From assembly GCA_045837725.1 (NCBI GenBank), contig JBEWZL010000294.1:186001-250000 (forward strand): DNA of 64,000 bases, in the 5' to 3' direction. The position numbers and the translations under genes are program-made. Below, piece after piece: positions 10,829 through 21,974 of this stretch. Each line of letters opens with the position of its first letter. Position 1 is the stretch's first letter. The notes beneath the pieces are model-generated. The model was not told where the DNA came from. It saw only the letters and a list, made by a program, of their open reading frames with translations, and did no database searches. Source of the stretch: Vermamoeba vermiformis (lineage: Eukaryota; Tubulinea; Echinamoebida).

Positions 10829-13800
10829 ATGTCCTCTCATAATCAGGTACGCAATTTCTTCGTATTGCAATTAAATATAAGTAGCATAATATATAAAAAT
10901 ATATTTGGTAATTACTACCTATTACAATATTTGAAATTGAAAATTTTTTAAATACTTATTAATAATAATTAAATAATTCAGATCCTGATTGAATGGCTGA
11001 ACTGGGCCCTCACCAAGCCACTAATACTGCCTCGTGGCTACGAGCCCTCCACTGACATAGCTCGCGTTCAAAATCTCGATGAAGATCTGCGCGATGGTGG
11101 CACGGTGCTCGAAGTGATCATGCGGCTCGAACAAGCACGGCGCGGCATTCACAGCGCGCAACAGCACGGCGAGGCACTCAGCAGCGAGGCCCTCGGTGTG
11201 ATTGAGTACAAGAAGCGGCCCAAGAGCGAGAAGTTCAAGCTGCACAACTGGGAACAGATCCAGCACGTGCTCGACACCGCACTGCAGTCACGTGATCTGG
11301 TGGCAGGCGTGCCAGGTGCCACCACTGCCCTGGTAGAACAGCTCGTGCAGCGCTACACCATTGGTGACAGCAATCACCTGCGCGAGTCGCTGCTTGACAC
11401 GTTGACACCGCACCGCGCACTCGATGCGGCTATTAATAGCGCTGTGGAGACACTGGCTGTTGAGTGGCAACTCTCGTGCGTACCTCACTCTGACACGTGT
11501 CATCTAGTCTTCGCACTAACAATCTCATTTGCAGTGCATTTGCAGATCCACTCGTGTGGCTCGCAGTGCTCCATCACCGCGCACGTGATGTGGTGGTCGA
11601 TGTGACACCATTCAGTGCTGTAAGTGTCACGTGATCGGGAATTCAGTGAAACTCATTTGTGAACAGATGACGGGCGCGCAGGAGAGGGCTCGTCACGTGA
11701 TTGAGACTTTGCAGAAATTCAAGAGCATTCCTTCTTTGGTGCACAGCGAACAACAGTTGCTAAATTTGGAACAAGAATTGACGCTGATTGACATTCAGCT
11801 AATCTTTGCGTTAATTTTACAAGCAACTGAACAATCTGCTGCACCGACCTCCGAGAGCGAAGAATTGACGAAACAAGTGCAAAGTCAGCAAGAAGAATTG
11901 CAAAGATTAAACGACACCCTCGTGGCACTCGATCAAGAGAAGCACGAGACAAGTCAGCAATTGACAGGTGTCAACGGACAGTTGTTGAGTCAAGCACCGA
12001 GCGAGTCGACCGATGACGCACAACTGCAAAGATTGAGGGCTGAACACGCACGTCTGCAAAGTGACCTCACTGCACGACGCGAGCACGTGACGCAGCGACA
12101 ACAAGAGTTGCAACAGCTGCGCGAACAATTGTCACGTGATCAATCGGCCCTGGCAGAGCGACAGCGAGCAGCGGAAGAATTGTTGGCACAAAAACAAGCA
12201 CGTGACGCAGAGTCCAAGCAGCTCGATGGGGAGATTGCAGCTCTGACCGAGCAACTGCAGCGCGATCAGTCCGAGGAGCACGTGATCAACGAACAGATGC
12301 AACGATTGCGCGAAGAGTTGCAAGGACTCGACGAGCAGTCGCGTGATGCAGAAAAACGCCGCGAGGAGATTCAGCGCGAGATTGAGGGAGAAAAATCCCG
12401 AGCGGAAGAACTCAAGCAGATTCATGAACAGCGCGCACGTGCTCAAGAGTCTGTGACACATCTCCGCGCAGAACAGCAACAACTAGATGAGCGCGTGCAG
12501 CAACAGCGTGACATGTTGACAGGTGTCAAACAGCAGCTCGGAACACTCGAAGAAGAATTGACGCGAGCACGTGATGCGGTGTCCAGCACGGAGCAGGGTG
12601 ATGTGAGTGCCCTGGAAGAGCAGAAAAAGACCCTGGCGGAACAACTCGAACAGCGCCGTGCTGAAGAGCGAGCCCTGGTCGAAGAACTGCAAACACTCAA
12701 GTCACGTGTCGAACAGCTGAGCAGCGAACGAGACCAATTGCGCAGTGAGCAAGAACGAGCCCTGGGAGATCGACAGCGAGCAGCGGAACAACTGTCACGC
12801 GATGTGGAGGCATTATCCACGGAGCTTACCACTGCCACGGAACACGTGACACGAGCACGTGATCAAGAACAGCAGTTAACAGGTGAACTGCAACGATTAA
12901 ATGAAGAGGTGACAGGTGTCAAAGAGCGAACTGCGCGCGAAGAGCAAGAGTTGACAGTGCGCGAGAGTGAGCTGCAAACACGACAGCAAGAACTGCAAAC
13001 AGCCCTGGTAGAGCAGCGCGAGAAGAGTGCGCAATTGACACGTGACATTGAAGCTCGTCAACAGGAGCTGACAGCGGCTAAAAATAGCTCTAGCCAACTC
13101 ACCGACCAACAGACCCAGGTGCGCGAACTGCAGTCACGTGTTAGCGAATTGGAGCAAAGCTTGAGTGCCACCACGCAAGAACTGGAGAGCGAGACGAACA
13201 CGTGTCAAACATTGCAGCAAAGATTGGCGCAGTTGACCGAAGAACTGCGCGCTGGCCCCGGTGAAGATCTGCAAAGATCAATCGAACAGCAGCAAAAAGA
13301 ACAGCAAAGATTGAGTGAGCTCAAAGCACAACTGCTGTCGCAGGTGGAGCAGAAGCGACAGCAGCTGCACGATACCAAATTAGGCAATCACCAACTGAGT
13401 CAACAGATCGAAACACTGCTCGATCAGGTGGCACAGGTCAAGCTGAGTGCGCAACAGCTGCAAGATGATTTGCAGCAGGAACAACTGCAAACGAACAAAC
13501 TCCGCGAGCACGTGGAGCAGCTGCGCGGTCAAGTGACAGATTTGGAAAGTGAACTCACGCAGCGCAGTGATCTGAGTGCCAGTGCCACGCCCGAACAAGT
13601 GCAAAGACTCGAACTCGATCTGCAACAGTTGACAGGTGTCAAACGCAGTGCTGAACAGTCACTGCTCAATGAACGCGCCGTGCAGCAACAACTCGACCGC
13701 GAACTCAAATCTGCAAAGCAACAGCTGATTGACCTGCAAAAGCAAGTGGAGGATAAAAATAGCCTTAAAAATGCGCGCAAAGAATTGAACCGCGTGAAAA

Positions 13801-14612
13801 AAGAATTCGAGGGCAAAATGAAGACAGAACAAGCCCTGATCGATGGTTTGCAGCGTGATTTGCAGCGCGAAGTCAGTGCCACTCAGCGCACACGTCGCGC
13901 CAATGAAGAACTGCAAAAACAGATCAATCATCTGCAAGAAGAATTACGCGTACGTGCGGAAAAAATATCCAATTTGAACGCAGCACGTGACAGCACAGCA
14001 CAAGAGTCACGTGCTTGGGTGAGTCGTGCGGATGAAATTGCACAACTGCAACAACAAGTGACCGAACAGACCCAGTCACGTGTTGAAGAAGAAACACGTG
14101 GTGTGACCTTGACACATGAAGCGGAGAATCTGCGCGAACAACTCGAAGTGACACGTGTCAACACACCTGTCAAGAAGACACCTAAGAAAGTTGTCAAACA
14201 GACACCTGTCAAACAAACACCTTTGAAACAGGAAGTTAACATCCACACTGAAGTGACACCTGTCAAACAGGCACCTGTCCAATCGAATTCGGTGAAACAA
14301 GATGTCAAGACACCTGTCAAACACACACCCGTCAAAGAGGTGTCAAACACTGAACTTGTGACACCTGTCAAACCTCGTAGTGCACCAGTGCAAACACCGC
14401 TCAAACCTGTGGTGCCACCATCAACTGCCAAAAAGAGAAAATCCAAGGCAATCACCAGTTCCGAACCCGTTCACGAACCAACGATAGATCACGTGACAGC
14501 GAATCAGCGCGCAGGCACGGACTGGGCCCTGGTGACAGTCGGTGTCATGTCCGCACTCGCACTAGTGCTCATGCTCGTCAACTGGCAGCAGAATATGACT
14601 GCGCACGAGTGA
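10829..14612 (+). CDS. CH-domain, long coiled-coil, tail-anchored protein
   Basis: 1180 residues from exons 10829-10846, 10982-11475, 11535-11619 and 11667-14612. The N-terminus (ILIEWLNWALTKPL, then VQNLDEDLRDGGTVLEVIM) looks like a calponin-homology-type domain, as in HOOK or spectrin-family proteins. Residues ~230-990 form an almost unbroken Gln/Glu-rich heptad coiled coil. A basic stretch follows with repeated TPVK motifs and KKRKSK. The end is one membrane span (LVTVGVMSALALVLMLVNW) and about ten residues. It may be a cytoskeleton-to-membrane tether, with a topology reminiscent of nesprins or golgins, but the short tail lacks a KASH motif. Palindromes TGACAGGTGTCA and CACGTG recur in frame as (L/V)TGVK and (L/V)TRV. 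AATAAA follows at ~14635. Confidence 0.7.
14160..14405 (+). repeat. TPVK-type repeat segment in the coiled-coil gene
   Basis: About ten degenerate copies of a 12-nt unit (ACACCTGTCAAA) encode TPVK, TPLK, APVQ or APVK. Spacing is irregular, so this is a cluster rather than a strict tandem array. Each full unit together with its upstream G/T gives TGACACCTGTCA, one of the palindromes found across the window. The peptide product is basic and Pro-rich and lies between the coiled coil and the membrane span. Confidence 0.8.
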
Positions 14613-14683
14613 CATGCAGCACGTGTTTTCAGTGAATAAAACTTGCGATTTTATGTGTAGAGCGATCTGTATCACACGAGTTC

Positions 14684-16464
14684 CTAGTCCAGTGCCGCGA
14701 CAGCTTTGTACATGGCTGCAGTGAGTGCTGCACGCCGCGGATCATCGAAGTGCACGCCCATCGAATTCATCACGTATGACATGGCTATCTGATGTGTCGC
14801 ATCGCCCCAACCGAAGCTGCCACCAGAACCACTGTGGTAGAACGCGGTGGGATATTTCGGGGTTTTGATGAACCCGGCCCGCGAGTAATTGCGATGGACG
14901 TGTATCACTTCATCACGACCTTCCACTGCCACCTGGGTAGCGTGTTCAATCACCTGCGGGTCTTTGATGAGCACGTGATCATCGACTCGTCCCCCGCAGG
15001 CAAGATAGTTGTACAGCTTGGCAATCTCGCGCGCATTGGATACACCGACCGTGGAGGGCATCTCCAAGTGCAGAAAGGCCTTGTCATCCCACTTGAAGCC
15101 CAAGTTGTTCCATATCTTGAATGTGAGTGAGGTCGGATTCATCATCTGTTTGAAGAATTCTCCTCCCTCGAACGACAGATCTGACAGCAGTGCACCGATC
15201 TTGGAGGGATCAAAAGAGATTAATTGAGCCAATCTGCCGTGTACAATACGATCAGTCAAATTATAACAGGGCTGAATTAATAAATGATGGACACCCATCA
15301 ACATCACGTACTGTGTTCTGTCAACGGAGTCCTCGAGGCGCATGTGAAAGCCAATGCCGAGTGGTGCAGCGATCTCTTCGCGCCAGTAGTCGCTGATCGT
15401 GCGGTGTTGCGGATCAATGCGACGGACCAGTTGTGAAAGATAGAAGCCTACCAATATTGGGGAGTAGCCGTGCTTGCCCTCTGACAGCTGCCACAATGGT
15501 TGCTGTGCCGCCAGAGCTCGTGCCAGAGTGCTGTCTAACGTGACACGTGCCTGCAAATGTGAGCTAAAACGGTGACATGGTGCGCCGTACCTCTTCAATC
15601 ATGGCAACAGTGATAGGCGTGTCTAAATAGGACAGACCTGCTCGATGTGACAGCAGATCTGTGATGCGAATTGAATTCTTGCCAGCAGCACTGAACTCGG
15701 GCCAATAGTCCACCACTCGGTCCTCTAGTGTACACAGGCCCCGATCGATCAAGTGCAGCATGCAAGTGATTGCCTGTAAGATGAGCGATAAATAAGAAAC
15801 AGGTCTTGCTAAAATACTAATAAAGCAATTTTAGATAAAAAGAGAAAGATCTTTTTGCAGATCACCTTTTTGCCTGAATCGTGCTCGTCTGAAGTCGGAT
15901 CGTTGCTAGCTGACAAGAAGCAGAAACTTGTCAACAACAGCAGAATCACAAACCATTTTGTGTACCCTGCTGGCAAGTTTCGGAGCAACCGCGACTTCAG
16001 ATCTGCACGTTTCAGCCAAAAGGAGGTTTTGATATTTTACGTCATTCTTTAAAGCCTCTTGTTATCTAAAACGATTATTTTATGCGACCGTACCATGCCC
16101 TTAGTGGTCGAATAGGTGTTGATCATAGTGTCTTCTTGCCATAACACCTTCTCTGCTGGCTTCGCATAGCCTCCCCACAGATCTACTACTTTTCGACCCT
16201 TGTCTGTTACAAAATCGTTAAGTGGCTAATAGTAAATATTGATAAACACTAATACATACGATACCCAACAAAGCAAGCACCCACTTCATTGCGCGCCTTG
16301 AAGTTTTGAATGAAAGCCTCTAATACTGACTCGAAGCCCTTCGTTACACTGCCGTGCACGTTGAATTCAGCGGAGAGAAGGTTGGTACTCATGGCTCGGT
16401 GTTGCCGTGAATGCTTGCGGACCTGCTGTAATGCTTGGAGGGAACGTGTTACGCACCGTAGCAT
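14684..16464 (-). CDS. Serine beta-lactamase-like hydrolase, probably mitochondrial
   Basis: 454 residues from exons 16464-16260, 16203-16094, 15773-15591 and 15550-14684. The family (Pfam Beta-lactamase; LACT/EstB-like) covers serine hydrolases and esterases. The catalytic SxxK is STTK in NTYSTTKGM, reached after GRKVVDLWGGY. Later blocks are ITDLLSHRAGLSYLD, a YxN-equivalent tyrosine in KHGYSPILVGFYLSQLV, and the KTG-equivalent HSGSGGSFGWGD. The first ~30 residues (MLRCVTRSLQALQQVRKHSR) are Arg-rich and acid-free, like a mitochondrial presequence. The intron at 16093-15774 is 320 nt, long for this region. The substrate is unknown. It is head to head with the CX9C gene. Confidence 0.85.
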
Positions 16465-16902
16465 GTCCTGATAGGAACAAATAAATGATACTAAAGATAC
16501 GCACCGTGGACAATTTTTGTACTAAAATTTGACAGTCAAATTTGACAATAATACCTATTTTTGGAAACACTCACGCTACCGTTACACGTGTACAACAAAA
16601 ATGGTACGGAACGTAGGTTGAAGGTAGTTCGTTTATAGTGGACGGTATTCCATCGTGTTATGGGTGACTAATATATAAGCGTTTTAGCGCAATTGTTCCT
16701 TTTTCTGCCGATCTCTGACAGGATCTACTAGTGGTCATATGATGCAATCGATCTGCTAGATTTGTATAATATACTCTATATTGGTCAAAAATGACTTTTT
16801 GTATTTGGAATTCTATTTATTGACCAATCTTTGGCACGTGACTTGCACGAATGAAAATTTCTGTGAAGTCACTGCCATCACAACTTACCTATTGCCAACA
16901 AG
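16465..16902. other. Intergenic 438 bp, bidirectional promoter region
   Basis: Separates the beta-lactamase-like gene (-) from the CX9C gene (+). It is AT-rich, with a TATA-like tatataag near 16672 and one CACGTG at ~16836. I see no further gene. Confidence 0.5.
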
Positions 16903-17208
16903 ATGACAGACCTCAATAAGCTGCTGAATAATATCGATCAATTGCTCGATGATTCTACTCTGTCAAAAGTAGATACCACCTTGGACAATCGTACGATGAC
17001 AGAGGGGGTGAATACAGACGAAATAGATGTCAACAAAGAGCACCAACAATCATCTTCAAATATGAACCAATGTACTCAGGAATTGCAGGCCTTGGACCGG
17101 TGCGTGGAAGAAGCGAGAGAACGCGGAGTACGAGATATTACTGAATTAGAAAAATCATGTGCGGATAAAATGGACACGTTCTGGAGCTGCATCAACCCGT
17201 CTAAATAA
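16903..17208 (+). CDS. Twin CX9C (CHCH) protein, probably mitochondrial intermembrane space
   Basis: Single-exon, 101-residue protein. The C-terminal half has two perfect CX9C motifs, CTQELQALDRC and CADKMDTFWSC, which form the CHCH helical hairpin oxidised by the Mia40 relay. The N-terminal half is polar and acidic (LLNNIDQLLDDS) with no presequence, as usual for this class. I cannot assign it to a named member (CHCHD, COX assembly factor or MICOS). It ends about 50 bp from the EMC3 stop, tail to tail. Confidence 0.75.
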   Translation: MTDLNKLLNNIDQLLDDSTLSKVDTTLDNRTMTEGVNTDEIDVNKEHQQSSSNMNQCTQELQALDRCVEEARERGVRDITELEKSCADKMDTFWSCINPSK

Positions 17209-17260
17209 TAAATGTAAATAATTTTTGAATTTTTTTAGAATTTTTATTTTGACACTGATT

Positions 17261-18175
17261 CTACGCTAATTGTTGCAACAATCGCTTTTCAGTATTTTGA
17301 ACGGCCCATTGATGTTGCACGAGTTCCAAGTTCTCTTTTTCAGCCTTAAAGAACTTCCAGCTTTCAGTCTGCATCTGCATTCCCGCGGTGGGATCCATCT
17401 GTTGCTGCATCATCTTGGTGTCGTCAGCGGCATTGTTCTGGCCGAGGACGAGGTTGTTGACACCACGGAGACCAAACAGCGTGAGCAGGTACCACGAGAG
17501 CGACGAGACATAGGTCGGATCCAACGACGTCAAATCGATGCCGCGCTGCAACATGTCTTTGAAGCCATTGGTGAGTGGAAAGGGCAGCTTGACGGCGACA
17601 AAGCCCGAGAAGAAGCTGTCGACCCACGAGTAGAGCAAGAGATTAGAGACCACCATCGTAGCATTGCGCTTCATCATGTTGGACATGTTGGACGGATCCA
17701 TCATTGGATTCATCATCGGATTCATCATTGGATTGGCTCCTTGTTCTGCTGGCTGACGGGACTTGGTAGTTAATAGTCCCTCTTCACCATTGAAGAACTG
17801 TTTGCGCTTGTTGAATGCTTGCGGGGACAATCTGTGTCCATTGGCGCGCAGTCGTCGTGCTCGCAACAGAATTTGACTGCAATTTAATAGTAATTATTTA
17901 AAATACACTCGTTGATATTGGTGTGACGTTGCAGTAGAATGGAGTGAATAATAATGACGGAGTATTTTTAGATAATTATTTCTTAATTTCTCGCGTTAAT
18001 TCCGCGCCAGCAGCAGTACTTACCCTTCACGAATTTTGTTCAGATCTGCCTTCTTGTCGTTGCTGATAGTACTCGACATGTAGTGGCGGAATAAGGATAT
18101 GAAAAACATTATCACTACAATCGGTATGAGTACCGAATTTCTGATTTGAGGATCAAGCACCAAATCCACAGGCAT
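17261..18175 (-). CDS. EMC3: ER membrane protein complex subunit 3
   Basis: Catalytic-core subunit of the EMC insertase, related to YidC/Oxa1. Two exons (18175-18024 and 17876-17261) give 255 residues, the usual length. Visible family blocks are VLIPIVVIMFFISLFRHYMS (first span), ILLRARRLRANGHRLSPQ, YSWVDSFFSGFVAVKLPFPL, DPTYVSSLSWYLLTLFGLRG and LGQNNAADDTKMMQQQMDP. A Met/Asn/Pro repeat (MMNPMMNPMMDP) lies just before the second span and comes from a short in-frame DNA repeat near 17695-17735. Confidence 0.95.
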
Positions 18176-18543
18176 GTTAAATAACAATATTTACAACTCT
18201 ACACGTGTGCTTGACTGGCTGATCTGTTTTACAAAATTGATTTTTGTCTGTTTGAGCTCTTGCACCAACAGAAACAGCACTTATAAGCACCAAAGTCTTA
18301 TCTTAAGGACAAGCGAGTACATCTAAGTGGGCTTACATATTAAACTACCAGTAAGTTCTTTCGTTTGTAATAAATTAAACTTTGTCAAAACGTTGAAAAT
18401 TTATTTAAATGCATATCGCTGTGATACTTGATTCGTATATACTGATTGGCTGCAAAAATTAGCATTAGAAATTAGGACTAGAAATTATTTTTCCTACTAC
18501 GTCAGATCTCTTTACTGTGTTTGAACTAACCTCCTTTTAAGAA
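18176..18543. other. Intergenic 368 bp, divergent promoter region
   Basis: Lies between the starts of EMC3 (-) and the fucosyltransferase (+). It is AT-rich with one CACGTG-like element (acacgtgtgc) near 18199. No ORF of note and no structured RNA was recognised. Confidence 0.5.
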
Positions 18544-20373
18544 ATGCGACTCGGACGCAGATTATTAGGTCTCACTGCAGTAGTGTTGGGACTATATTTC
18601 ATTCTATTCAGTACCATATTCTCTTCACTGCCGCAAGAAGACACGCCAGATCCGCTCTTGACGGAGCTGCAGCGTCACAACAAGATTGAAGAACAGCGCA
18701 ATTATGAGCAGGAATTATTTGCACCAAAAGGTGTCAAGCAATCCAAAGTACCCAAGCCCGCGTCAAAGCCAACAACGACGCAGACCGAAGACGAGACCGA
18801 GCGACACGAGACCGTGAGCGAGTTCAAAGGCTGGAGACCGCAGCGCCGACTCAACAGCAACAATCAGCCCTGCAACGACCCTGCACGCGACTACAAGGTG
18901 TGGCCAATACGCGTGGAGGGCTGGTTCAGTGGTCCACACGAGCCCTGCGATGTGCCGTGTGTGGGTGGCGCAGGAGGGCCCATTGGCACGCCTAAAGGTG
19001 ACTTCTCGCTCGGCACTCGCTACGCAGATGTGAGCTCGGGACAAGGCAGTGTGTGCACACCGCAGTTCATGTACACGATGGAGAATGTCGGCACGCACAT
19101 TGAGCACGACTATCACGCGCGATACGAAGACCGTTCGAAGGTCCTCAAGTTGAGTGGCACTACCAGCTATGAGACGTAAGTCGAGTCTTAGTATCCCCTC
19201 ACATTGCTCACCGCATTCAGTGACTTCCCTTTGCCGTACTTCTCGTGGGCAGAGTACCCCATCATGTATCCATATAACAAGGCCAAGACTGCCACTGCTC
19301 TTGTCGCGGCATTCATTTCCAACTGTGGCCCACAGAAGAGATTGCAGTGGATGAAAGAGCTGCAAGCCAATGGTGTCAGTGTGCACTCCTACGGCCGATG
19401 CGACAACAACATTCAAGTAGCGCGCGAGAAGAACTGGTTGGTGCAAAAGAACGAGCTGACCAAGACGTACAAGTTCACCTTTGCATTTGAGAACTCTGAG
19501 ACTGACGACTATGTTACTGAAAAGCTCTTCGGTCCATTTGTTGCAGGGTAGGTGACTCATCACTGCATATATATAGGTCCAGCAATTAACAGCATTGCGT
19601 GCAGTTCGGTGCCGCTGTACGATGGTGCGCGCAATGCTCACGAATACGTGCCCTCGAAGAAATCTGCCATCTACGCATTCGATTTCCCTTCCGCTAAAGA
19701 GCTGGCTGCGTACTTGTTGTATTTAGACAAGAATGATACGGCTTATCAAGAGTACTTAACGTGGAAGGGTAAGTTCGTCAGTACATCTGCGTGACTTTGT
19801 GACTAATTGTGAATGCTTTAGAGGATGGCTTGTCCGCCGACTTTATCGCGCACTCTGATATTGCTCGAGTGCACTCAAAGTGTCGATTGTGCATTCGCAC
19901 TGCTGACTTGCAGCGTCTGGATGTGGGCAAACAGTTCACTGGCAATCCCTGGCAAGAAGAGAATGATCAAGCCGCTAAGAACAGAAGCCCCGGATCTAGA
20001 CGTAAGTGTTGTTAATTAGAGCACTGGTTGGTACTAACAGCGACTAGTGCTCCGAATTCGCGAGAGGGGAAAGTTCTGGCTACGAGAGATCTACGTGAAC
20101 ACTTTGACCTACAACGAACTCAACGAGAGAATTATAGAAAAGTATCAAGATCACCCGCATTTGTTGCCCATGCACTCTTTCTACAACTTGTGGGACCCAA
20201 AGCGAAAACCTATCACAACGGATGCGCAGGTTCAAAAGCTGTTTGAAGATGCTTACCCTGAAATCGAAATAATTTTCACTGAGCCTGCATCTACGGATCG
20301 CTATTCTTATTCGGAGTGGTATTACAAAAAGAACGGCTTGCCGATCCCGCCGATCCCACCACCAATCATGTAA
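18544..20373 (+). CDS. GT10-family alpha-1,3-fucosyltransferase
   Basis: Golgi type II glycosyltransferase that uses GDP-fucose. Exons 18544-19175, 19221-19547, 19605-19768, 19822-20001 and 20048-20373 give 542 residues. A signal anchor lies at residues ~6-28 (LLGLTAVVLGLYFILFSTIF), followed by a polar stem. The GT10 core has YPIMYPYNKAKT, then the donor-binding block FAFENSETDDYVTEKLFGPF, VPLYDGARNAHEYVP and AIYAFDFPSAKELAAYLLYL. About 130 residues after the core (TLTYNELNERIIEKYQDHP onward) form an extra C-terminal domain that I do not recognise. It ends in a Pro-rich tail. Confidence 0.92.
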
Positions 20374-20599
20374 ACTGCACCAAATCGTCCGAATTGTATA
20401 TAAAGTACTTACTAACCGTTGTAAACTGATATTTTTTGCCTCTATTCTCGAGAACAAAATGTGGACGAAGAAATTTCATTAGCTGTTCTGCTATTGGTTG
20501 ATTATTTTATCAATTTTAACAAACGACTTTTTTTGGTTTTTGTTATCTTGGACTGTTTCGTGCTCTTTTTTTGTTAGCCAATACACGTCTTCTCCAACA

Positions 20600-21672
20600 A
20601 TGCAAAAGGCCGCTGATACCAAGTATGTGATAATCTGTTACGGTTTAAATACGCGTTAGATAAAAAACACCGCATCCAGATTCGTCGATCGAGATTAATA
20701 ACAATATTTTCAGGGTTGCTGTCCCCGAGACCCTCCTCAAGAACAAAAAGACCGTCGAAAGACGCGCTGCTGAAAAGAAGGAGAGAGTTAAGCAACTCCG
20801 CAAGGTAATTATAACATACAATAATAATTATTAATTATTAAATTATTGGGTTGTGTATTTTGTTTGCTTCTCGTTTATACACTGACTACAGGGCAACAAT
20901 ATTAATATTCATTATTACGCGTAGAAAAACAAAACAAACAGAAAGGTCATCCTCAAGCGAGCTGAGCGTTACGTCAAGGAATACAGAGCGTTGGAGAGAT
21001 CCGAAATCAGACTCCGCCGCTTGGCTAAGCAAGGTGGCAACTTCTACAAAGCTGCTGAGCCTAAGGTTGCTTTTGTTGTCCGCATCAGAGGGTAAGATCG
21101 CAGATCGAATCAACAATAATTAATTTTTTAGTTTGATGGATATAACCAAACATGATATAACTGTTATTCACCGGTTATTATTCTATGCCGTTATTAATTT
21201 ATTGTTCGAATCCAGTATCAACCAAGTCAGCCCCAAGGTCAAGAAGATCCTCCAATTGTTGCGTCTCCGTCAAATCTTCAACGGTGTCTTCGTCAAGTTG
21301 AACCGCGCCACCCTCCAAATGTTGAAGCTTGTCGAGCCCTACATCACTTACGGTGCTCCCAACCTTAAGTCTGTTCGCGAATTGGTTTACAAGCGCGGCT
21401 TTGCTAAGGTCAACGGCCAACGCTTGCCCATCACTGACAACCGCATCATTGAGGAGAACTTGGGCAAACACGGTATTCTCTGCGTTGAAGATATCATCCA
21501 CGAGCTCGTCACTGTTGGTCCTAAATTCAAGGTCGTCAACAAGTTCTTGTGGCCCTTCAAGTTGAACAGCCCTCTCGGTGGCTTCAACAAGAAGTTGACT
21601 CACGTTGTTGAAGGTGGTGATGCTGGCAACAGAGAAGACGGAATTAACGAATTGATCTCCAGAATGAACTAA
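20600..21672 (+). CDS. RPL7: 60S ribosomal protein L7 (uL30)
   Basis: 245 residues from exons 20600-20622, 20714-20804, 20925-21091 and 21216-21672. It has the eukaryotic basic N-terminal extension ([20 protein letters not shown]), then the uL30 fold: [39 protein letters not shown] and [14 protein letters not shown]. It ends with the near-universal [16 protein letters not shown] and LISRMN. Codon choice is strongly biased to C/G-ending and cut-down codons, as expected for high expression, and palindromes are absent. I looked for snoRNA C/D boxes in the 100-125-nt introns and found none convincing. Confidence 0.98.
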
Positions 21673-21974
21673 AATACTCATTTTTAAATAATAAAAAAGC
21701 AGCCTAAAAAATAACTTTCTTGTCTGTACTGTTACTGATTGAAACTACATAAGTACTGTACTATTAGGTATGTAAAATTCTACGTGGTTTCGTCGGCGAC
21801 GGTCGTTGCACCAAACCGTTCTTTTTGATTGTGACCGCCAAAAATTCAAATTTGTTGGTAGTTGTTTATTATTCATCAACAAGAAGCTGAACACAGCCAT
21901 AAGGCAACTTACACCTGTTAGTCGAGCTTCTTGTTATATATAGTAAATTACTAGCTAGCGAATTTGGTAACAGG
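21673..21974. other. Intergenic 302 bp with one E2F-like site
   Basis: Carries the RPL7 3' flank (aataaa near 21690) and the promoter side of the SNF2 gene. GACCGCCAAAAATTC at 21833-21847 is the reverse complement of an E2F-like TTTTTGGCGG core, about 130 bp before the SNF2 start codon. No other gene is seen. Confidence 0.4.

Noticed and set aside
16204-16225. Alternative acceptor (TTAG) for exon 2 of the beta-lactamase-like gene
   Set aside because: It gives an early stop; the AACAG acceptor just downstream yields YHKGRKVVDLWGG, the expected family sequence.
18763-19641. 292-codon minus-strand ORF
   Set aside because: Antisense shadow of the fucosyltransferase; it crosses that gene's introns without splice logic.
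21092-21215. snoRNA in an RPL7 intron
   Set aside because: Only a weak TGATGG resembles a C box and no paired D box or guide was seen.
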